Origin: CAYOSU01 sp964541255
GTDB lineage: Bacteria; Bacillota; Clostridia; Christensenellales; CAMQZB01
Reading direction: 5' to 3'
NCBI GenBank assembly: GCA_964541255.1
Contig: CAZIPL010000052.1
Location: forward strand, 1 to 10,031
Length of the DNA: 10,031 nt
Shown: piece after piece, positions 5,737-10,031 of the stretch
How positions within the stretch are numbered: the stretch's first letter is position 1
Layout: every line of letters starts with the position of its first letter
Translations under genes and position numbers: made by a program
Notes under the pieces: generated by a model
The model's database searches: none
What the model saw: only the letters and a program-made list of their open reading frames with translations
Told to the model about the DNA's origin: nothing

Positions 5737-5765
5737 TTGCAAATAATAACGCTTTGTGATACAAT
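5737..5765 (+). promoter_or_regulatory. Sigma-A promoter of the single-pass membrane protein gene
   Basis: TTGCAA (5737-5742), a 17-base spacer and TACAAT (5760-5765) form a strong promoter with an extended -10 (TGA before the box). It shows that the in-frame TTG at 5737 is a -35 box and not a start codon. The -10 context resembles that at 707-735. Confidence 0.65.
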
Positions 5766-5790
5766 AAAACAAATCGAATCGGAAAGTGTT

Positions 5791-6465
5791 ATGGATAAAG
5801 AGACTAAAGCATATATAAGAAATACGGCGATAAAAACAGTGGCGGTGACGTTGGCTGTTTTTGTCGTACTTGCCGCTATGTACGTTCTTATCTTTCCGAA
5901 GAAAGCTTCCGATATAACTTACGGCATGGGTATGAAGAGAACGGCTTGCGATCTTATGGAAACGCAATATAGACGTACGAAAGATATAAACGATCTTTCT
6001 GTGTTGTTCGACAGAGCCGTTGAGCTGTCCGACGAAAAGCTTTTGTATGTATACGGCAAAGAATTCATCGAGCATAAGTATTTCGAAGAATATTGCGAGT
6101 TTAAGAAAAAAACTCCTTTGAGCTTATTCGACAACGACCTTGCTTCTTACGTCGAGGGATATTATGCCGTCGGAATATTGAGCGAAAAAGGCATCGACGA
6201 AGCGATTTCGTATATCGAGAGCGTAACGGACGATTATTCGATTTTCTGTCCGTATTCGCTTTTTGTATATCACGTTTCCGAATGCTCGAAGAAGATGAGT
6301 ATTTCCGATGCCGAAAAGATCGTTCATTCGCTCGAAAGATACTACATATTGGCGCTTTCTTCCGAAAGCTCCGATGCCGAAAGAGTTATTGCCGACGCAT
6401 ACGCCGTATGCGATAAATACGGCTTGGAGGAAAAAGCCGTTTGGCAAGCGCGCTATGAGGGCTAA
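5791..6465 (+). CDS. Unrecognised single-pass membrane protein with helical extracytoplasmic domain
   Basis: A 224-residue protein I cannot assign. A short charged N-terminus (MDKETKAYIRNTAIK) leads into one hydrophobic segment (about 15-34, TVAVTLAVFVVLAAMYVLIF) and then a long, almost wholly helical domain. That domain has repeated amphipathic stretches such as DINDLSVLFDRAVELSDEKLLYVYGKEFIEHKYFEEY and SDAEKIVHSLERYYILAL, suggestive of TPR-like helical hairpins but without a clear consensus. Basic residues before the segment favour an N-in, C-out orientation. ATG 5791 is chosen because GGAAAG lies upstream and the promoter at 5737-5765 occupies the longer in-frame extension. A terminator follows 12 bases after the stop. 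It may act with the lipoprotein encoded before it; only adjacency supports that. Confidence 0.75.
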   Translation: MDKETKAYIRNTAIKTVAVTLAVFVVLAAMYVLIFPKKASDITYGMGMKRTACDLMETQYRRTKDINDLSVLFDRAVELSDEKLLYVYGKEFIEHKYFEEYCEFKKKTPLSLFDNDLASYVEGYYAVGILSEKGIDEAISYIESVTDDYSIFCPYSLFVYHVSECSKKMSISDAEKIVHSLERYYILALSSESSDAERVIADAYAVCDKYGLEEKAVWQARYEG

Positions 6466-6476
6466 ATAAGAAAAAC

Positions 6477-6509
6477 ACGGTTTTTATTTTGTAAAAACCC
6501 GTTTTTTTT
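6477..6509 (+). terminator. Intrinsic terminator between the membrane-protein gene and guaB
   Basis: ACGG-TTTTTA (6477-6486) pairs with TAAAAACCCGT (6492-6502) around TTTTG, with one bulged base, and is followed by eight Ts (6502-6509). Confidence 0.82.
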
Positions 6510-6525
6510 AATATAAAACTTTGAT

Positions 6526-6531
6526 TATAAT
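6526..6531 (+). promoter_or_regulatory. Likely -10 box of the guaBA promoter
   Basis: TATAAT at 6526-6531 is exact, but only a T-run (6503-6508) lies at the -35 distance. The predicted leader is only about 25 bases before the guaB ATG, so there is no room for a purine riboswitch; no PurR-type box was seen. Confidence 0.4.
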
Positions 6532-6562
6532 TTTTAACTAACATATTTTTTAGGAGGAGCAT

Positions 6563-8017
6563 ATGGCTAAGATTACAAAAGAAGCATTGACTTTCGACGA
6601 CGTTTTGCTTATTCCGCAAAGAAGCGACGTAACGCCCAATAAGGTCAATACGGAAACAGAACTTTGCGACGGAATCAAACTTAACATTCCCCTTCTTTCG
6701 GCATCGATGGATACCGTAACGGAATGCAACCTTGCTATAGCTATGGCAAGAGAAGGAGGCTTGGGAATCATTCACAAGAATATGTCGATTGAAGAACAGG
6801 CTTCGCAGGTAGATAAAGTAAAGAGAAGCGAGCACGGCGTAATTACCGATCCGTTCTTCTTGCACCCCGAAAACTTGGTATCCGATGCTTTGGCATTGAT
6901 GTCGAGATACAAAATCAGCGGCGTTCCTATCGTGGACAGAAACAGAAAGCTCGTAGGAATTCTTACCAACCGCGATTTGCGTTTCGAAACGAATTTCGAT
7001 CAGCCCATCGAAAACGTAATGACGAAAGAAAATCTCGTTACGGCACCAGTCGGAACTTCTTTGGAAGAAGCTCAGAAGATTTTGGGTGCGCATAGAATCG
7101 AGAAACTTCCCATCGTTGACGAAAACTACGTTTTGAAAGGCTTGATTACGATAAAAGACATCGAGAAAGCTATTCAATATCCAAATTCCGCTAAGGATAA
7201 AATGGGAAGACTTTTGGTCGGAGCCGCTGTCGGCGTAACGGGTGACGTACTTGAAAGAGTAAAAGCGCTTGTCGATGCAAAGGTAGACATCGTTTCAATC
7301 GATACCGCTCACGGACACAGCACAGGCGTTATCGAAACGGTAAGAAGAATCAAACAAGAATATCCCGACCTTCCGCTTATTGCGGGTAACGTAGCAACCG
7401 CTGCCGCAACGAGAGATCTTTTCGAAGCAGGCGCAGACGTTGTTAAGGTTGGTATTGGCCCGGGATCTATCTGCACGACGAGAGTCGTATCGGGCGTAGG
7501 CGTTCCGCAAGTTACCGCGATTATCGATTGCGCTGAAGAAGCGGACAAGCTCGGAAAGAGAATCATCGCAGACGGCGGTATCAAATATTCGGGCGATATA
7601 ACAAAGGCAATCGCTGCGGGCGCTTCCGCGGTTATGATCGGCTCGCTTTTTGCCGGAACTCAAGAGTCTCCCGGAGAAATCGAAATATATCAGGGAAGAT
7701 CTTTCAAAACTTATCGCGGCATGGGTTCGCTTGCGGCAATGGCTGCTGGAAGCAAAGACAGATACTTCCAAGAGGGCGCGAAGAAACTCGTTCCCGAGGG
7801 CGTAGAGGGCAGAGTTCCTTATCGCGGAAAGCTTTCCGAAATCATATTCCAGATGATCGGAGGCTTGAGATCCGGTATGGGATACTGCGGTATGAGAACT
7901 ATCGAAGATCTTCGTACAAAGGCTGAATTTACGAGAATAACGGGAGCTTCCCTCGTAGAAAACCATCCTCACGATATAACGATAACGAAAGAAGCGCCCA
8001 ACTATTCTTCTAAATAA
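6563..8017 (+). CDS. guaB: IMP dehydrogenase
   Basis: Catalyses NAD-dependent oxidation of IMP to XMP, the committed step to guanine nucleotides, in the cytosol as a tetramer. The 484-residue length is usual for bacterial enzymes. The barrel starts with LTFDDVLLIP; residues about 95-205 are a pair of CBS domains (regulatory Bateman module). The catalytic loop GPGSICTTR carries C304; the phosphate-binding regions are IADGGI (335-340) and GMGS (387-390); the flap carries R400-Y401 in SKDRYFQ. All catalytic elements are present. The start ATG follows AGGAGGAG closely. Its stop lies 11 bases before guaA, so the two are co-transcribed. Confidence 0.98.
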   Translation: MAKITKEALTFDDVLLIPQRSDVTPNKVNTETELCDGIKLNIPLLSASMDTVTECNLAIAMAREGGLGIIHKNMSIEEQASQVDKVKRSEHGVITDPFFLHPENLVSDALALMSRYKISGVPIVDRNRKLVGILTNRDLRFETNFDQPIENVMTKENLVTAPVGTSLEEAQKILGAHRIEKLPIVDENYVLKGLITIKDIEKAIQYPNSAKDKMGRLLVGAAVGVTGDVLERVKALVDAKVDIVSIDTAHGHSTGVIETVRRIKQEYPDLPLIAGNVATAAATRDLFEAGADVVKVGIGPGSICTTRVVSGVGVPQVTAIIDCAEEADKLGKRIIADGGIKYSGDITKAIAAGASAVMIGSLFAGTQESPGEIEIYQGRSFKTYRGMGSLAAMAAGSKDRYFQEGAKKLVPEGVEGRVPYRGKLSEIIFQMIGGLRSGMGYCGMRTIEDLRTKAEFTRITGASLVENHPHDITITKEAPNYSSK

Positions 8018-8028
8018 AAGGAAAGATT

Positions 8029-9558
8029 ATGGAACATCAAAAAATCGTAGTGCTTGACTTCGGCGGTCAGTACAATCAGCTTATTGCAAGGAGAGTAAGA
8101 GAACTTTCGGTATATTCCGAGCTTTTGCCCTTCGATGCCGATTTTGAAAGAATCAAAGCCTTAAATCCTATCGGAATCATATTTACGGGCGGACCTAACG
8201 ATGTTTTTGCAAAAGACGCGCCGAGAGTTGATAAGAGAATTTACGAGCTCGGAGTACCCGTCTTAGGAATATGTTACGGCGTTCAGCTTTTGGCATATGA
8301 CTTCGGCGGCAACGTCGAAAAGGCAGAGCTTCGCGAATACGGAAAGAGCGTATGCAATTTCGAGCATTCCGCGCTTTTTGACGGCGTAGAGGGACAATCC
8401 GTTGTTTGGATGAGCCACTCTAACTTCGTATCTCAACCTCCGAAAGGCTTCAAAGTAACCGCGACGACGGATACTTGCCCGTGCGCCGCAATGGAAGACG
8501 ACGAAAGAAGAATTTACGGTGTGCAGTTCCATCCCGAAGTCGTTCATTCCGAAAAAGGAATGCAAGTTCTCGATAATTTCCTTAAAAAGATTTGTAAAGC
8601 AAATAGCGATTGGACGAGCGATTCTTTCGTCGAGGACGAAGTTAAGAGACTTTCATATCTTAAAGGCAAAAAAGTTCTTTGCGCTTTGTCGGGCGGCGTA
8701 GATTCCGCCGTTGCAGCAACGCTTATTCATAAGGTCGCGGGAGACAACTTAACGTGCATTTTCGTAGACCACGGACTATTGCGTAAAAACGAAGCTGAGG
8801 AAGTAGTAAAAACCTTCCGCGACGAGCAAGGTATGAACCTTATCGCCGTCGATGCGAGCGAAAGATTCTTGGGGCTTTTGAAAGGCGTAGAAGAGCCTGA
8901 AAGAAAGAGAAAGATTATCGGTGCAGAGTTTATTAAAGTGTTCGAGGAAGAAGCTAAGAAGATCGGCAAGGTCGATTATCTCGTTCAAGGAACGATTTAT
9001 CCCGACGTAGTCGAAAGCGGCACGAAAACTTCCGCAACGATAAAGAGCCACCATAACGTAGGCGGACTTCCCGACGTTATCGACTTCAAGGAGCTTGTAG
9101 AGCCTTTGCGTTCGCTTTTCAAAGACGAGGTAAGACGCGTAGGATTTGAGCTCGGACTTCCCGAAAATATCGTTATGCGTCAGCCGTTCCCGGGACCGGG
9201 ACTTGCGATAAGAGTTATCGGCGATATCACGAAAGAAAAGCTTGAAATACTTAGAGAAGCGGATTATATCTATCGCGAAGAAATAGCGAAACACGGACTT
9301 AATACCGAGATTTGGCAGTACTTTGCTGCTCTTACGAATATGAGAAGCGTAGGAGTTATGGGGGACGAAAGAACCTATGATTACGCCGTTGCTCTTCGTG
9401 CGGTAACTTCCGTTGACGGTATGACGGCTGGTTGGGCTCGCATTCCTTACGACGTTTTGGATATAATTTCAAACAGAATCGTAAACGAGGTCAAGGGTGT
9501 AAACAGAGTAATGTACGACGTAACATCCAAACCGCCGGCAACGATAGAGTTTGAATAA
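8029..9558 (+). CDS. guaA: GMP synthase (glutamine-hydrolysing)
   Basis: Converts XMP, ATP and glutamine to GMP. This is the single-chain bacterial form (509 residues). The N-terminal class I amidotransferase has the triad C82 (GICYGVQ), H168 and E170 (VQFHPE). The central ATP pyrophosphatase domain has the SGGVDS loop (221-226). The C-terminal dimerisation domain ends with the family's KPPATIEFE; FPGPGLAIRVIG (387-398) is also diagnostic. No key residue is missing. AAGGAAAG lies just upstream of the ATG. With guaB it makes a complete IMP to GMP two-gene operon. Confidence 0.98.
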   Translation: MEHQKIVVLDFGGQYNQLIARRVRELSVYSELLPFDADFERIKALNPIGIIFTGGPNDVFAKDAPRVDKRIYELGVPVLGICYGVQLLAYDFGGNVEKAELREYGKSVCNFEHSALFDGVEGQSVVWMSHSNFVSQPPKGFKVTATTDTCPCAAMEDDERRIYGVQFHPEVVHSEKGMQVLDNFLKKICKANSDWTSDSFVEDEVKRLSYLKGKKVLCALSGGVDSAVAATLIHKVAGDNLTCIFVDHGLLRKNEAEEVVKTFRDEQGMNLIAVDASERFLGLLKGVEEPERKRKIIGAEFIKVFEEEAKKIGKVDYLVQGTIYPDVVESGTKTSATIKSHHNVGGLPDVIDFKELVEPLRSLFKDEVRRVGFELGLPENIVMRQPFPGPGLAIRVIGDITKEKLEILREADYIYREEIAKHGLNTEIWQYFAALTNMRSVGVMGDERTYDYAVALRAVTSVDGMTAGWARIPYDVLDIISNRIVNEVKGVNRVMYDVTSKPPATIEFE

Positions 9559-9562
9559 AAAG

Positions 9563-9588
9563 CGTTTTGAAAAAGACTTTTCGAAACG
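9563..9588 (+). repeat. Hairpin in the 3' untranslated region of guaA
   Basis: CGTTTTGAAAA (9563-9573) pairs with TTTTCGAAACG (9578-9588) with one G-T wobble around AGAC. No T-run follows, and a full terminator lies 21 bases further on, so this is a separate 3'-end structure, perhaps protecting the mRNA. Confidence 0.45.
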
Positions 9589-9609
9589 ATGTTATTAAAA
9601 TCGTAATCA

Positions 9610-9648
9610 AATATTACTTCGTTATTTTGACGGAGTAATATTTTTTTA
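9610..9648 (+). terminator. Intrinsic terminator of guaBA
   Basis: Arms 9610-9623 and 9629-9642 form a 14-bp stem (two G-T pairs) around ATTTT, running into a seven-T tract (9641-9647). Confidence 0.85.
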
Positions 9649-9686
9649 TCGAGTGATATTATTTAGATAAACATATCATATTTTGT

Positions 9687-9715
9687 TTGACAATCCTAAT
9701 GCCGTTAGGTATAAT
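9687..9715 (+). promoter_or_regulatory. Consensus sigma-A promoter of the TetR-type gene
   Basis: TTGACA (9687-9692), a 17-base spacer and TATAAT (9710-9715) match the consensus exactly. The spacer is itself occupied by an operator-like palindrome and the start site by a second. Confidence 0.88.
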
Positions 9716-9736
9716 AATCCTAATGTTATTAGGATT
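9692..9736. promoter_or_regulatory. Two TetR-type operators on the promoter
   Basis: Operator 2 (9716-9736) has perfect 9-base arms, AATCCTAAT and ATTAGGATT, around GTT. Operator 1 (core 9695-9709) has CCTAA and TTAGG around TGCCG and shares AATCCTAATG with operator 2. Their centres are 24 bases apart. Operator 1 fills the -35/-10 spacer and operator 2 covers the start site, so bound repressor should block transcription fully. Autoregulation by the adjacent gene is inferred. Confidence 0.82.
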
Positions 9737-9747
9737 GATTTTTTATT

Positions 9748-10017
9748 ATGTCGTTTCATAAGGGATTAACGAAAGAAGCGGTGGTTGCCGCCGCAAAGGA
9801 ATTGATAGAAGAAAAGGGCGAGAGCAGCTTTTCGATGAGGCTTTTGGCAGAAAAGCTCGAAATAAAAACAGCTTCTTTATATACTCATATCGTAAGCCTC
9901 GATATTCTTAGAAGAGAAGTGGGGCTTTTAGCGCTAAAAGAGCAAAGAGATATTTTGTTTTCCGCAATCGACGGAAAGTATAGGGAGAGTGCGATAATAG
10001 CGCTTTCTCGACAGTAG
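9748..10017 (+). CDS. TetR/AcrR-family regulator, ends early (probably truncated or frameshifted)
   Basis: The first 60 residues are a TetR-type DNA-binding domain: GLTKEAVVAAAKELIEEKG, then the helix-turn-helix SMRLLAEKLEIKTASLYTHI, followed by VSLDILRREVGLLAL. Family members have about 180-220 residues, with a C-terminal ligand and dimerisation domain. Here a TAG stops the frame after 89 residues (ALSRQ), and a TAA follows two codons later. In the related subgroup ALA-x-A-Y-R-x-F would be expected here, so a small indel or nonsense change just before 10015 is likely. Both other + frames stay open from there to the window end. There is no good ribosome site; AGGA at 9731-9734 is 13 bases from the ATG and inside the operator. 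The intact promoter and operators suggest recent damage or a sequence error. Confidence 0.7.
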   Translation: MSFHKGLTKEAVVAAAKELIEEKGESSFSMRLLAEKLEIKTASLYTHIVSLDILRREVGLLALKEQRDILFSAIDGKYRESAIIALSRQ

Positions 10018-10031
10018 AGGTAAGATTTTGT

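Noticed and set aside
5737..5790. Longer start (TTG 5737) for the membrane protein
   Set aside because: The TTG is part of a good -35 box with the -10 at 5760-5765; ATG 5791 has GGAAAG upstream.
6532..6562. Purine riboswitch upstream of guaB
   Set aside because: The leader is only about 25-30 bases, too short for a riboswitch, and no conserved elements are present.
6386..7177. 263-codon - strand frame across the membrane-protein/guaB boundary
   Set aside because: It reads through the terminator and conserved guaB on the opposite strand, with no recognisable domain or ribosome site.
1..10031. Mobile element, prophage, CRISPR array or defence island
   Set aside because: No transposase, integrase, phage structural gene, regularly spaced repeats or nuclease/toxin pair could be read in the window.

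Overview
The window looks like chromosomal DNA of a low-to-moderate GC member of the Bacillota, probably an uncultured gut-type Clostridia. Supporting signs are the strong AGGAGG-type ribosome sites, near-consensus sigma-A promoters (TTGACA-17-TATAAT twice), TTG start-codon use, U-tract terminators, and family resemblance of the metalloregulator, HD hydrolase and EF-G paralogue to clostridial proteins. This placement comes from recognising families, not from a search. All genes lie on the + strand.

Layout. (1) 2-601: the 3' end of an elongation factor G-type GTPase, closed by a terminator. (2) 707-1926: a promoter, a hairpin-rich leader, an HD-domain phosphohydrolase and a small ABM-fold monooxygenase-like protein. 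(3) 1927-2279: a gene-free stretch with a promoter-like element, potential RNA hairpins and a strong terminator, possibly a small RNA gene. (4) 2280-4821: a heavy-metal efflux operon (CadC/SmtB-type repressor, free-standing HMA metal-binding protein, Zn/Cd/Pb P1B-type ATPase) behind a consensus promoter with a perfect ArsR-type operator. (5) 4822-5064: a gene-free stretch with two repeat-like hairpin elements. (6) 5065-6465: an unrecognised lipoprotein and an unrecognised single-pass membrane protein. (7) 6563-9558: guaB-guaA, the two-step IMP to GMP branch of purine synthesis. (8) 9687-10031: a TetR-family regulator with a consensus promoter and two operator copies; its reading frame stops far too early.

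Functionally, the metal operon is self-contained: the repressor senses metal, the HMA protein probably binds or buffers it, and the ATPase exports it. guaBA is a housekeeping pair. No defence system, prophage, CRISPR array or transposase was found. The least explained elements are the non-coding ones: a pair of 44-nt hairpin repeats in opposite orientation whose inner stems differ in sequence but stay paired, and the 1975-2260 region.
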